A stretch of 64,000 nucleotides of DNA from contig CABYFG010000002.1 of the NCBI GenBank assembly GCA_902518185.1, positions 124,001 through 188,000 of the forward strand, read 5' to 3'. Origin of the DNA: an uncultured Pelagibacteraceae bacterium. Lineage in GTDB: Bacteria > Pseudomonadota > Alphaproteobacteria > Pelagibacterales > Pelagibacteraceae. A program made the translations under genes and the position numbers. Shown here one piece after another: positions 9,603 to 18,762 of this stretch. The notes beneath the pieces are model-generated. The model had not been told where the DNA came from. It worked only from the letters and a program-made list of their open reading frames with translations, and did not search any database. Positions within the stretch are counted from its first letter, which is position 1; every line of letters begins with the position of its first letter.

Positions 9603-10535
9603 ATGGCAAATAAGATTATCTTTATGGGTACACCAATATTTTGTGTTCCTATCTTAAAATCTCTATATCAAAATGGTTATAACATTTCTGTGGTTTTCAC
9701 TCAACCACCACGAAAATCTCATCGAGGTCAAAAAATTAACAAGAGTCCGATTCAGTTTATCTCTGAAACTTTAAATATAGATTATAGAACACCCAAGATA
9801 CTTAAGGATAATCAAAAGGAGTATGAATTTTTAAAAAAGTTAAATGCTGATCTTGCAATAGTGTGTGCATATGGACAAATTATTCCTGAAAATTTTTTAA
9901 ACTTAACCAAAAAAGGTTTTGTAAATATTCACGCTTCAATTCTTCCTAGTTGGCGAGGGGCGGCGCCGATCCAGAGATCAATTATGAATTTAGATCCTGA
10001 AACAGGCATTAGTATTATGAAGATCAAAAAAGAATTGGATAGCGGACCAGTTAGTAATATTTATAAAATCAAAATAGATCAAAACCAAAATGCTCAAGAA
10101 ATTTCACAAAAACTATCCGCTTTAGCTGCTGAAAAAATTTTAGATAATGTGGATGATATACTTAAGGATAAGGCGAAGTTTATTGATCAAGATCATTCAA
10201 AAGCAACTTATGCTAAAAAAATTGATAAGGAGGAGTCACAGATTAATTGGGACGAGGATGCGTCTAAAATTATTGGAAAAATAAATGGATTATTTCCCTC
10301 TCCAGGTGCTTCTTTTAGCTTTAATGGCGAAAGATATAAAATTTTAAAAGCCGAAATTGGCAATGGTAAAGGTCAAGTTGGAGAAATAATTTCAAATCAG
10401 TTGGAAGTGGCATGTAAGAACAATCAATCAATCAAGATTCTTGAAATTCAAAGACCAGGAAAAAGAGCACAAAAAATTAGCGAATTCATGTTGGGCTTCC
10501 AAATTAAAAAGGGTTCAAAGTTATTAAATGTTTAG
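9603..10535 (+). CDS. fmt: Methionyl-tRNA formyltransferase
   Basis: Formylates Met-tRNAfMet using 10-formyl-tetrahydrofolate. The 310-aa protein has the N-terminal IIFMGTPIFCVPIL segment, the catalytic-loop region NIHASILPSWRGAAPIQR (Asn, His) and ETGISIMKI, followed by the C-terminal OB-like tRNA-binding domain (PSPGASFSFNGERYKI). It overlaps truA by 8 bases. def-fmt-truA form one transcription unit. Confidence 0.97.
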   Translation: MANKIIFMGTPIFCVPILKSLYQNGYNISVVFTQPPRKSHRGQKINKSPIQFISETLNIDYRTPKILKDNQKEYEFLKKLNADLAIVCAYGQIIPENFLNLTKKGFVNIHASILPSWRGAAPIQRSIMNLDPETGISIMKIKKELDSGPVSNIYKIKIDQNQNAQEISQKLSALAAEKILDNVDDILKDKAKFIDQDHSKATYAKKIDKEESQINWDEDASKIIGKINGLFPSPGASFSFNGERYKILKAEIGNGKGQVGEIISNQLEVACKNNQSIKILEIQRPGKRAQKISEFMLGFQIKKGSKLLNV

Positions 10536-11268
10536 ATATCAGATCTTAATTGAATATGAAGGTACTAATTTTAGAGGATGGCAAATTCAGAAAAAGGGAA
10601 AAACTGTACAAGGATTATTACAAAACAAAATTTCAAAACTATTAAAAGAAAATGTCACAATATATGGAGCTGGAAGGTTAGACGTGGGGGTTCATGCTAA
10701 AGAGCAGTCAGCACATTTTGATTGTAAAAATAAGATTAACAAAATTGATAGGTTTTTAAAATCAATCAATCACTTTTTGAATAAAGATGGAATAGCAATA
10801 CTTAAGATTAAAAAAAGAAGTAAAAATTTTCATGCAAGATTTTCAGCTAAAATGAGAGTTTATAATTACATAATTATAAATCGGATCGGCGGTCCAGTAT
10901 TAGATGAAAATAGAGGCTGGCACATTATGAAAGATCTTGATTTAAAATTAATGATTAAAGGTGCAAAAAAATTAATAGGAACCAAAGATTTTAGTACTTT
11001 TAGAAAATCAAGTTGCAGGGCTAAAAGTCCAATAAAAACAATGAAATTAGTTAAAATCAAATCTACAAAAGATAAGATAGAAATAGAATTTAGATCTCAA
11101 TCTTTTTTACAACAGCAAGTCCGGTCCATGGTTGGTTGTTTAAAATATGTTGGAGAAAAAAAATGGACATTAAAAAAATTTGTAAATGTAATGGAGTCTA
11201 AAAAAAGAGACTTATGCGCTCCACCTGCACCATCACAAGGTCTCTATTTAACGAGAGTTATTTATTAA
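10528..11268 (+). CDS. truA: tRNA pseudouridine(38-40) synthase
   Basis: Makes pseudouridine at positions 38-40 of the tRNA anticodon arm. The 246-aa protein has the catalytic motif as GAGRLDVGVHA with Asp52; the usual Thr before Asp is Leu here. Further family segments are ARFSAKMRVYNY and the C-terminal RSFLQQQVRSMVG-type stretch followed by APPAPSQGLYL. It ends convergently with the SET-domain gene, overlapping by 21 bases. Confidence 0.96.
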   Translation: MFRYQILIEYEGTNFRGWQIQKKGKTVQGLLQNKISKLLKENVTIYGAGRLDVGVHAKEQSAHFDCKNKINKIDRFLKSINHFLNKDGIAILKIKKRSKNFHARFSAKMRVYNYIIINRIGGPVLDENRGWHIMKDLDLKLMIKGAKKLIGTKDFSTFRKSSCRAKSPIKTMKLVKIKSTKDKIEIEFRSQSFLQQQVRSMVGCLKYVGEKKWTLKKFVNVMESKKRDLCAPPAPSQGLYLTRVIY

Positions 11269-11742
11269 TTTTTTTTTATTACTCATCGAAAATTTACGAT
11301 GAATTCTCCAACGACTTTCCTCACGAATTATAAAACCACAACAATTCTTTGATCTACATTTACAAGGAAATTGTTTGTAATCTTCTTTATCAAAACTAAA
11401 GCCATAATCACAAGTTATTTCTTCACCTTTCTTAATATCTCTATCAGCTGTTATCCATATTTTTAAACCCTTACCATCATAACGCGCGTTCGCATCACAA
11501 CTATGATTTACTAGTCCGGCAATGTTAAATGAGAAATCACCATCTAAAGTATATTTTTTATTTAGAGTGAATAGGTAAATAGGTTTTTTATTGTCATATT
11601 TGTCTGACTTCTCAACTTTTTTATTGGTAATTATTTTTCCTAAGTAATTAATAATTTTTGTACCTTCTATGATATTTTTAGCAGCATAGAGTCCACGGCC
11701 TTTATTATCAATTTTTGATTTTTTTATTTTGTATAATTTCAT
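11248..11742 (-). CDS. SET-domain lysine methyltransferase
   Basis: A 164-aa SET protein. SET motifs are in order: GRGLYA (15-20), NHSCDAN (79-85), GEEITCDYGF (106-115), and a post-SET cysteine cluster CKCRSKNCCGFI (127-138) that would bind zinc together with Cys82. The family transfers methyl groups from S-adenosylmethionine to protein lysines. The substrate in bacteria is rarely known; ribosomal or nucleoid proteins are candidates, by inference only. It lies 30 bases downstream of the HDAC-family gene on the same strand. Confidence 0.88.
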   Translation of the reverse strand: MKLYKIKKSKIDNKGRGLYAAKNIIEGTKIINYLGKIITNKKVEKSDKYDNKKPIYLFTLNKKYTLDGDFSFNIAGLVNHSCDANARYDGKGLKIWITADRDIKKGEEITCDYGFSFDKEDYKQFPCKCRSKNCCGFIIREESRWRIHRKFSMSNKKKLINNSR

Positions 11743-11772
11743 TAAGGCGATTTGTGATAAGTTAGCTATTTA

Positions 11773-12696
11773 TCAATTGAATTCTACCAAAGCATTTACA
11801 TGTTCATAAGCACTTTCTGCTAAGGCATTTAAATCATATCCACCTTCAAGTATAGAAACAACTTTACCTGCAGTAAACTTATTAGTAACTGTTAATGTTC
11901 TTTTAGTAATTTCATAAAAATCTTTTGAACTAAGTTGAAATTGAGCTAATGGATCATCTTTATGTGCATCAAAACCTGCTGAAAATATAAGAAAATCTGG
12001 TTTATATTGTGCTAATCTTTCTAACACTCTATCAAATGCATTAAAGTATTTTTCTGAGTTTGTGCCTGCGGGCAAAGGGATATTCAATGAATTGTTAAAG
12101 TCTCCTTTATCTTTATCTGTTCCACCTCCAGGATAAAAAGGATATTGATGCGTAGAAATATATAATGAGTTTTTATTATCACGCATAACATCATAATTTC
12201 CGTTACCCCAGTGAACATCAAAATCTACACAGGCAATTCTTTTGTATTTATACTTTTTCACTAAATAGTTCGTTGCTACCCCCGCATTTGATATACAACA
12301 AAATCCCATGGCTTTATTTTTTTCAGCATGGTGCCCAGGTGGTCTAGCCAAACAGAATGCATTTTTATATTGATTTTTCTCAATCCCATCTATTGCTCTT
12401 ATAGTAGAACCAGCAGCATCAAAAACTGCTTTTTTACTTTCGGGTGATACAACTGTATCGCCATCTAAAAACTTAAGGCCTTTTTGAGGAAAAGAATTTT
12501 TTAAATTAATTATATAGTCCTTAGAATGTGTCATAGACAATATATCTTCAGGAACACTATCTGGCTTATCCCAGATTAGGTCTTTTCTTTTTTTTAATTT
12601 TTCTTTTATAGCAATTACTCTTTTGGGCTGCTCAGGATGACCATTGCCAGTATTATGTTTTTCATAGGACTCAGAATTTATGATCGCTGTTTTCAT
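11773..12696 (-). CDS. Histone deacetylase-family deacetylase (AcuC/class II HDAC-like)
   Basis: Zinc-dependent deacetylase of 307 aa. Visible signature elements: RPPGHHA with His122-His123, the metal motif DFDVHWGNG (Asp160 and His162), SAGFDAH with Asp243, and EGGYDL with catalytic Tyr287. All catalytic residues are intact, so it should be active on acetyl-lysine or an acetylated small amine. Its ATG overlaps the dapE stop (ATGA), so it is in the dapD-dapE operon, followed by the SET gene. The substrate is unknown. Confidence 0.9.
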   Translation of the reverse strand: MKTAIINSESYEKHNTGNGHPEQPKRVIAIKEKLKKRKDLIWDKPDSVPEDILSMTHSKDYIINLKNSFPQKGLKFLDGDTVVSPESKKAVFDAAGSTIRAIDGIEKNQYKNAFCLARPPGHHAEKNKAMGFCCISNAGVATNYLVKKYKYKRIACVDFDVHWGNGNYDVMRDNKNSLYISTHQYPFYPGGGTDKDKGDFNNSLNIPLPAGTNSEKYFNAFDRVLERLAQYKPDFLIFSAGFDAHKDDPLAQFQLSSKDFYEITKRTLTVTNKFTAGKVVSILEGGYDLNALAESAYEHVNALVEFN

Positions 12697-13850
12697 TTAA
12701 AATAATTAAGTAAAATGTTTTCATAAATTTTCTTAAGATTTTTCAGATCTTTTAAAGATACAGCTTCATCAACTTTATGCATTGTTTTTCCCACTAAACC
12801 AAATTCTAGACCAGGTGATATTTTTCTTATGAATCTTAAATCAGAGGTTCCACCTGTAGTAGATAACTTAGGTTTGATTTTAGTAATTTTTTTTACGATA
12901 TTTTGTATCATATATGTTGTTTCATTTGGTCTTGTCAGAAATGCCTCACCCGAGACTCTATAATTAATTTTAAACTTTGATTTATTTCTTTTATTAATTT
13001 TAATGAGAAATTTATTTATTTTTTGTTTTAAAGATTTTGAAGAATGTTTATTATTAAATCTTATATTAAATGTTGCCTCAGCCATTGCTGGGATAACATT
13101 ATCAGCGTTATTATTTATTTTTATTTTTGTAACCTCTAAGTTTGTGGGTTGGAAGTTTTTCGATCCTCTATCAAATTTTATATCTTTTAACTCTTTTAAA
13201 ATTTTTACTATTATAGTTGAAGGATTATTAGCTCTTTGAGGATATGCAACATGGCCTTGCTGACCGAATATGATTAATTTACCAGTTAAACTACCCCTAC
13301 GTCCGATCTTTATCATTTCACCTAATTTGTTTGGATTTGTTGGCTCACCAACAATACAAAAGTTAATTTTCTCTTTCCTTTTTTTTAAATAATCAACAAC
13401 TTTTTTGGTGCCATTTACTGCATCACCTTCTTCATCACCTGTAATAAGTAAACTTATTGATCCGCTGAATTTTCTGTTTTTATTTAAAAAAGTGCTTACG
13501 GCAGACACAAAAGCTGCAACAGAACTTTTCATATCATTTGCACCTCTTCCAATTAAATGGCCTTTTTTAATAGTTGGTTTAAATGGATTTACTGTCCAAT
13601 CCTTAATGTTTCCTGGAGGGACAATGTCAACATGTCCGGCAAACATAAAATTTGGCTTCTTAGATCCCAATCTAGCATATAAGTTTTTCACAGGTTGAAA
13701 TCCTTTTTCTTTGAACTCTAATATTTTTGTTTTGAAACCAAGTTTTTTTAATTTTTTTTCTAAAAATTTCATTACTCCAGCATCAATTGGAGTGATGGAA
13801 GGAAATCTGATTAGCTCTTTAGCTAATTTTAACTCATTAAAAGTTTTCAT
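12693..13850 (-). CDS. dapE: Succinyl-diaminopimelate desuccinylase
   Basis: Di-zinc hydrolase of the M20 family that produces LL-diaminopimelate for lysine and peptidoglycan synthesis. The protein is 385 aa. It shows the metal-binding motifs FAGHVDIVPPG, GRGANDMKSS and ITGDEEGDAVNGT, the dimerisation segment with GQQGHVAYP, and the late STTGGTSDLRF region. It is directly downstream of dapD (2-base gap), the previous enzyme of the succinylase branch. Confidence 0.96.
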   Translation of the reverse strand: MKTFNELKLAKELIRFPSITPIDAGVMKFLEKKLKKLGFKTKILEFKEKGFQPVKNLYARLGSKKPNFMFAGHVDIVPPGNIKDWTVNPFKPTIKKGHLIGRGANDMKSSVAAFVSAVSTFLNKNRKFSGSISLLITGDEEGDAVNGTKKVVDYLKKRKEKINFCIVGEPTNPNKLGEMIKIGRRGSLTGKLIIFGQQGHVAYPQRANNPSTIIVKILKELKDIKFDRGSKNFQPTNLEVTKIKINNNADNVIPAMAEATFNIRFNNKHSSKSLKQKINKFLIKINKRNKSKFKINYRVSGEAFLTRPNETTYMIQNIVKKITKIKPKLSTTGGTSDLRFIRKISPGLEFGLVGKTMHKVDEAVSLKDLKNLKKIYENILLNYFK

Positions 13851-13852
13851 TC

Positions 13853-14680
13853 TTAGTCTCTTAAGAGGTCGTTAATAGAGGTTTTAGATCTTGTTTTTTC
13901 ATCAACCTGTTTAATTATTACTGCACAATACAAGGAGGGTGCAGAAGAATTATTTTTATCAGGCAACGAGCCTGGAACTACAACTGAATAAGGTGGTATT
14001 TTACCATAAGTAATTTTTCCAGTTTTTCTCTCAACTATTTTAGTTGATTGACCAACATACATACCCATACTTAAAACTGAACCTTCTCCAACAATTACGC
14101 CTTCAACTACCTCAGACATAGCTCCAAGAAATACATTATCCTCTATGATTGTCGGTAAAGCTTGTGCGGGCTCTAGAACTCCACCAACACCCGAACCTGC
14201 AGAAATATGGCAATTCTTGCCTATCTGACAACAACTACCAGCTCTTGCAAAAGTATCTATCATTGTCCCTTCGTCAATATACGCTCCAATATTTACATAA
14301 CATGGCATTAGAACAGCATTTTTTCCGACAAATGAACCTTTTCTGACCGGTGAGTTTGGAACCATTCTAAAACCTGCTTTTTCATGATCAGCTTTTGTCC
14401 ATCCTGCAGTTTTACCTTTTAATAAATGTGATTTATCGTACCAACTACTATAAGGACCATTTAAATTTTCCATTGGGTAAATTCTAAAACTTAACATTAT
14501 AGCTTTCTTTAGGTGCTGATGAGTTACCCACTCACCATTTATTTTCTCAGCAACTCTTGATTTACCACTATCTAAATCAGCTATGACTTGGTTAATAGCA
14601 TCTTTTAAATTTTGATCAGAATTTTGGTTTACTTGATCTTTATTTTCCCAAGCATCATTGATTATTTTTTCTAAAGACAT
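13853..14680 (-). CDS. dapD: Tetrahydrodipicolinate N-succinyltransferase
   Basis: Transfers succinyl from succinyl-CoA to tetrahydrodipicolinate in lysine/DAP synthesis. The 275-aa protein has the left-handed beta-helix hexapeptide repeats ([29 protein letters not shown] turns, [18 protein letters not shown]) and the N-terminal helical domain. Normal length for DapD. It lies between a HAD phosphatase gene and dapE on the minus strand. Confidence 0.97.
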   Translation of the reverse strand: MSLEKIINDAWENKDQVNQNSDQNLKDAINQVIADLDSGKSRVAEKINGEWVTHQHLKKAIMLSFRIYPMENLNGPYSSWYDKSHLLKGKTAGWTKADHEKAGFRMVPNSPVRKGSFVGKNAVLMPCYVNIGAYIDEGTMIDTFARAGSCCQIGKNCHISAGSGVGGVLEPAQALPTIIEDNVFLGAMSEVVEGVIVGEGSVLSMGMYVGQSTKIVERKTGKITYGKIPPYSVVVPGSLPDKNNSSAPSLYCAVIIKQVDEKTRSKTSINDLLRD

Positions 14681-14682
14681 AA

Positions 14683-15372
14683 TTAATTACTTTTTAATAA
14701 CCTTATTTCTTTTAGAAATAAAGACAGATTTTCAATTTTGTGTGAAATAAAATCTTTGTCTGCATCCATTTTTCCAAAATGCTCATCATTAATTAGCCAA
14801 ACGGTTGTACAACCTCGTTCGTGACCTATACTTAAATTTTTAGCTATATCTTCAATGTAAATAGTCTCTTTTGGATCTATACCAAATTTTTTTACCATTA
14901 AGTCGAAAGTTTCTGCTTCTGGTTTAGGTATATAACCAGCGTCTTTAATATCAAAAACCTTATCTCTTCCAAATAAATCATACACACCCAAGTGAGTTAA
15001 AATATTTGCAGCATGTTCAGCACTACCATTGGTGAAGATAAATTTTTCCATATCTAATTGTTTAAGCTCATTTCTCATAATTTTATCTTCTTTCATAAAT
15101 GATAAATCAATTTCATGGACGTAAGATAAAAATTCATCTGGTGATATTCCATCATGGACCATTAATCCTCTTAATGATGTATTATATTTATAGAAATAAT
15201 TTGTTTGTAACTCCCTAGCTTTATCTTTATCAATTTTTAGTTTATCTGATATGAATTGTGTCATCCTTTTTGAAACCTGGCCAAAAACACGCTCTAAAGA
15301 GTAATTGTTGTGTTTTCCATAACAAACTCCATCCAGATCAAGCAGAAGATATTTTTTTTTTTTTAAATTCAT
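14683..15372 (-). CDS. HAD-superfamily hydrolase (pyrimidine 5'-nucleotidase-like)
   Basis: HAD phosphatase of 229 aa with motif [12 protein letters not shown] (nucleophile Asp), motif II FTNGS, and motifs III/IV around [11 protein letters not shown] and IYIEDIAKN. It resembles the pyrimidine 5'-nucleotidase group found between argB and dapD in alphaproteobacteria. I chose the ATG at 15372 because it forms an ATGA overlap with the argB stop; a longer in-frame start at 15423 would add 17 residues encoded within argB. The substrate is not determined by sequence. Confidence 0.88.
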   Translation of the reverse strand: MNLKKKKYLLLDLDGVCYGKHNNYSLERVFGQVSKRMTQFISDKLKIDKDKARELQTNYFYKYNTSLRGLMVHDGISPDEFLSYVHEIDLSFMKEDKIMRNELKQLDMEKFIFTNGSAEHAANILTHLGVYDLFGRDKVFDIKDAGYIPKPEAETFDLMVKKFGIDPKETIYIEDIAKNLSIGHERGCTTVWLINDEHFGKMDADKDFISHKIENLSLFLKEIRLLKSN

Positions 15373-16217
15373 TTTCTTATTAATGTACCTGAGCCAACAT
15401 CTGAAAAAATTTCCCATAAACACGAATGTTTTTTTGTGCCATTTATTATACCTGCAGCAGTGACTCCGTTATTTACAGCATCTAAGCAGGCATTTATTTT
15501 TGGTATCATTCCACCTGTAATAGTTTCATTTTTTAACATTTCTAAAATTTCAGATGAGTAAATTTCATTTATAAGTTTTTTTTCTTTAGTTAAAACACCA
15601 TCAACATTTGTCATCAATAATAATCTTCTTGATTTTACTGATTTTGAGACAGCCATAGCCGCGGTATCACCATTTATATTATATACTTGATTTTTTTTAT
15701 CTAAGCCAAGTGGTGAAACAATTGGTATTAAGTCCTGTCTAATCATATTTAATAAAATATTATTATTAATTTTATTAGGTATGCCCACAAAACCAAGTTC
15801 TTTTGCCTCTGGTATTACCTGAATTATATTATTATTTTTTGAATGTATCGAGATTGCTTTTGTAGATTTTTTATCTAAAGAACTTACAATATCATTGTTA
15901 AAATCTATTAAAACTTTTTCAATAATATTTATTATCTTTTCATCAGTTACTCTGAGACCCCTTATAAATTTAGTTTGAATGTTTGATTTGTCTAATTCTC
16001 TTTTAATTCTTGGGCCACCTCCATGGACAACAATGACTGAAAGACCTAATTTTTTAAGAATACATAAGTCTGTAATAAAATTATCAAAGATATTTCTATC
16101 AATTAAAACATTTCCCCCATATTTAATAACTATTAATTCATTTTTATATTTTTCTATATATCTATTTACCTCATTTAGTGGAGGCCCACCTTTAGGAAGT
16201 ATTTTTTGTAAGTCCAT
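15369..16217 (-). CDS. argB: Acetylglutamate kinase
   Basis: Second step of arginine synthesis: phosphorylates N-acetylglutamate. The protein is 282 aa from the ATG at 16217 (a TTG directly upstream is possible). Family motifs: VIKYGGNVL, VVVHGGGPRI, the FIRGLRVTD segment, ATP-site VDGVLTKEK and GGMIPKINACLDAVNNG. Other arginine genes in the window (argJ, argD, argF) are unlinked. A GTPase gene engB often separates yidC and argB in relatives; here only 25 bases separate them. Confidence 0.96.
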   Translation of the reverse strand: MDLQKILPKGGPPLNEVNRYIEKYKNELIVIKYGGNVLIDRNIFDNFITDLCILKKLGLSVIVVHGGGPRIKRELDKSNIQTKFIRGLRVTDEKIINIIEKVLIDFNNDIVSSLDKKSTKAISIHSKNNNIIQVIPEAKELGFVGIPNKINNNILLNMIRQDLIPIVSPLGLDKKNQVYNINGDTAAMAVSKSVKSRRLLLMTNVDGVLTKEKKLINEIYSSEILEMLKNETITGGMIPKINACLDAVNNGVTAAGIINGTKKHSCLWEIFSDVGSGTLIRK

Positions 16218-16242
16218 CAATTTATTATTAAATTAAAAATTT

Positions 16243-17922
16243 TTAGTTTGTAGTTTTAATAGTTGTTCTTTTCATAATGAATACTTGCTGAGCCATTGTT
16301 AAAATATTATTAACAGTCCAATAAATAACTAAACCACTTGGAAAGGGTGCAAGTATTACAGTTAGGAAAAGTGGAAAAAAGGCAAAAATTTTAGCTTGCA
16401 CCGGATCAGTTGGCGCGGGGTTTAGTTTCTGTTGAACCCACATTGAAACACCCATCGCCACTGGCCATGCACCAATTATCAGAAAAGAAGGTACATCATA
16501 AGGTAGCAAACCAAATAAATTGAATAAACTAGTGGGGTCTCGCTCACTTAAATCTTGAATCCATCCATAAAATGGCATTTGTCTCATCTCAATAGTAACA
16601 AACAAAACTTTATATAAAGCAAAAAAAACTGGAATTTGTAAAAGTATTGGTAAACATCCAGACATAGGATTAACTTTTTCTTTTTTATATAGAGCCATCA
16701 TTGCTTGTTGAAGTTTCATTTTATCGTCTTTGTGAAGCTCTTTTAGTCTTATCATTTCCGGCTGAAGTGCTTTCATTTTAGCCATACTTCTAAATGAAAA
16801 ATTGGCTAAAGGGAAAAAGGCTAGCCGTATACATATTGTTATTGCAATTATAGCTAAACCATAATTTCCAAGTAAATTAAAAAAATAATCTATGCCAAAA
16901 AAAAGAGGCTTTGTAATAAAATATAAAAAACCCCAGTCTATCACCAAATCAAATTTATCAATTTTAAGAGAATCTGCATATCCATCAATTACATCAACTC
17001 TTTTTGCAGCTACAATAATTTTTATTTCTTCCTCGATATTACTATTACCGTTTAACTCAAGTGGCTGTGTTGAAATAAAATTTGCTCTAAATTTTTTCTT
17101 GTAATCAAATGTTGTTTTAAATTCTTTATTTTTTGGTGGAATTAAAGATGTTATCCAGTATTTATCCCCGACTCCTAACCAACCTTTTTTTGCAATTTTA
17201 GTAAATTTATTTTCTTGAATATCGTCGTAATCTTCCTCAATTAGTTCATCATCTAAGGTAGCTATTAGTCCTTCGTGTAGAATATAAAAATTTGAAATTT
17301 CTGGTATCGAATTTCTTATAATTTGACCGTATGAATAAAAATCATACTTTTTATTTGTTGGATTGATTATTTTCTGGTTTATGGAAAATAAAAATTTATC
17401 ATCTAACTTAATTTCTTTCACAAATGTCATTCCCTGATTGTTTGTCCAAAATAATTGGATAGGCGTTTGGGCATTCAGCTCTTTGCTTCCCTCTATTGAC
17501 CACAGCGTTTCTGCATTTGGAACTTCAATATTTTTATCTGGGGTTACAAAACCACTCTCAACTAGATAACCCTCTTCAATATTTCTAGGACTTAATAAGA
17601 CAACTTTTTCGTTATTTACTAGATCAGTATTATATTCTTTAAATGTCAAATCATCTATACTTGCACCCTTTAAAGATATTGAACCAACAATACTTTTATT
17701 CTCAAACTTTACTCTTTGATTTTGTTTTAAAGACTCTTCTCTTGAGATTTCTACTAAATTTTCCTCTTGATCTAAACTTGGAGTATCAGAATTTTTTTCA
17801 ATTATTTTTTTTTCACTAACATTTATATTCTTTGCAGGCTGCTCTGGTATAAAAAACAAAGAATAAAGAACAATCACTGCAGAAGATAATGCGATAGCAG
17901 CGATTACATTTTTTGAGTCCAT
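16243..17922 (-). CDS. yidC: Membrane protein insertase YidC
   Basis: Inserts and folds inner-membrane proteins, alone or with SecYEG. The 559-aa protein has an N-terminal membrane anchor (about residues 7-25), a large periplasmic beta domain, and the C-terminal transmembrane core beginning near FFGIDYFFNLLGNYGLAI. The conserved PLANFSFRSMAKM segment and the NPMSGCLPILLQIPVFFALY segment are present. It is in the order rpmH, rnpA, yidD, yidC with 1-4 base overlaps, as in many bacteria. Confidence 0.97.
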   Translation of the reverse strand: MDSKNVIAAIALSSAVIVLYSLFFIPEQPAKNINVSEKKIIEKNSDTPSLDQEENLVEISREESLKQNQRVKFENKSIVGSISLKGASIDDLTFKEYNTDLVNNEKVVLLSPRNIEEGYLVESGFVTPDKNIEVPNAETLWSIEGSKELNAQTPIQLFWTNNQGMTFVKEIKLDDKFLFSINQKIINPTNKKYDFYSYGQIIRNSIPEISNFYILHEGLIATLDDELIEEDYDDIQENKFTKIAKKGWLGVGDKYWITSLIPPKNKEFKTTFDYKKKFRANFISTQPLELNGNSNIEEEIKIIVAAKRVDVIDGYADSLKIDKFDLVIDWGFLYFITKPLFFGIDYFFNLLGNYGLAIIAITICIRLAFFPLANFSFRSMAKMKALQPEMIRLKELHKDDKMKLQQAMMALYKKEKVNPMSGCLPILLQIPVFFALYKVLFVTIEMRQMPFYGWIQDLSERDPTSLFNLFGLLPYDVPSFLIIGAWPVAMGVSMWVQQKLNPAPTDPVQAKIFAFFPLFLTVILAPFPSGLVIYWTVNNILTMAQQVFIMKRTTIKTTN

Positions 17923-18164
17923 TATTTTTTGACTATTTTCTTTTTTTTAAGAGGATCAAGTCCACAACTACCCCATGGGTGGCATGATAATATTCTTTTT
18001 AAACTTAAAAAAAGACCTTTAAGAATTCCAAACGTTTTTAAAGCTTCTATACTATAATCAGAACATGTGGGTAAAAATCTACATGAATTGCCAAATATTG
18101 GGCTTATTAAAAATTTATAGCATTGAATTAAATTTATCAAAAAATTTCTTAAAGTAATTTTCAT
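17922..18164 (-). CDS. yidD: Membrane protein insertion efficiency factor YidD
   Basis: Small protein of 80 aa with the family pattern: an N-terminal amphipathic/hydrophobic helix ending in YKFLISP, then CRFLPTCSDYSIEAL and the CHPWGSCGLDPL motif. It helps YidC-dependent insertion at the inner membrane. It overlaps rnpA by 4 bases and yidC by 1 base, so it is translated from the same mRNA. Confidence 0.95.
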   Translation of the reverse strand: MKITLRNFLINLIQCYKFLISPIFGNSCRFLPTCSDYSIEALKTFGILKGLFLSLKRILSCHPWGSCGLDPLKKKKIVKK

Positions 18165-18502
18165 TTTATTTTATTAAATTCTTGAAATAAAGTTTCTTTT
18201 ATAATTTTAAATTCACTGTTTAACATAGTTGGCTTGGCAATAACAAGATATGAATATCTTAATTTTATCTGCTTAAATTTCACTGCAGCATTTATAATAC
18301 TTCTAAGTCTTCTTTTTATTTTGTTTCTCTTTACTGCATTTCCAATTTTTTTTCTTGTTACAAATGAGACATTTAGTTTATTTTGATCTTTGATTCTCAA
18401 ATCCCCAAAAAAAATAGTTACATACTTGTTAGATAATTTTTTCTTTTCAAGAAGTTTTTTAAATTCAGCATTAGTAGAAAGAGCAACAATTTTGCTTTTC
18501 AT
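18161..18502 (-). CDS. rnpA: Ribonuclease P protein component
   Basis: Protein subunit of RNase P, which matures tRNA 5' ends. The 113-aa product carries the basic signature motif as VKRNKIKRRLRSI (about residues 54-66) and an N-terminal VTIFFGDLR strand. It lies 10 bases downstream of rpmH and overlaps yidD by 4 bases, the standard rpmH-rnpA-yidD order. dnaA is not next to rpmH here. Confidence 0.93.
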   Translation of the reverse strand: MKSKIVALSTNAEFKKLLEKKKLSNKYVTIFFGDLRIKDQNKLNVSFVTRKKIGNAVKRNKIKRRLRSIINAAVKFKQIKLRYSYLVIAKPTMLNSEFKIIKETLFQEFNKIK

Positions 18503-18512
18503 TTATTAAATT

Positions 18513-18674
18513 TTATTTTTTTTTTCTTTTTATAGTTGAGGATACGGTCAGATATTTCCTACCTCGAGCTCTTCTTCTTTTCAGAAGTTTTCTACCACCC
18601 TTTGATTTCATTTTTGATCGAAACCCATGAGCACGGTTTCTCTTTTTTCTTGAAGGTTGGTATGTTCTTTTCAT
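18513..18674 (-). CDS. rpmH: 50S ribosomal protein L34
   Basis: A short 53-aa frame from ATG at 18674 to TAA at 18513-18515. The protein begins [20 protein letters not shown] and continues with [18 protein letters not shown], the unmistakable L34 sequence. The tail has six or seven extra Lys/Arg-rich residues beyond the usual end (IKRKKK). First gene of the rpmH-rnpA-yidD-yidC unit. Confidence 0.97.
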   Translation of the reverse strand: MKRTYQPSRKKRNRAHGFRSKMKSKGGRKLLKRRRARGRKYLTVSSTIKRKKK

Positions 18675-18704
18675 AATGTAATATATTTAATTTAAATTTC
18701 GCTC

Positions 18705-18733
18705 TTTATAATAACTAAATATATAAATAGCAA
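18705..18733 (-). promoter_or_regulatory. Candidate sigma-70-type promoter for rpmH
   Basis: On the minus strand, TTGCTA (18733-18728) and TATAAA (18710-18705) are separated by 17 bases, with the predicted start about 25 bases upstream of the L34 ATG. Spacing is ideal and the boxes are near consensus. In such AT-rich DNA chance matches are common, so this is tentative. Confidence 0.4.
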
Positions 18734-18762
18734 ATGGAAGATTTTATAAATACGATGACAAA

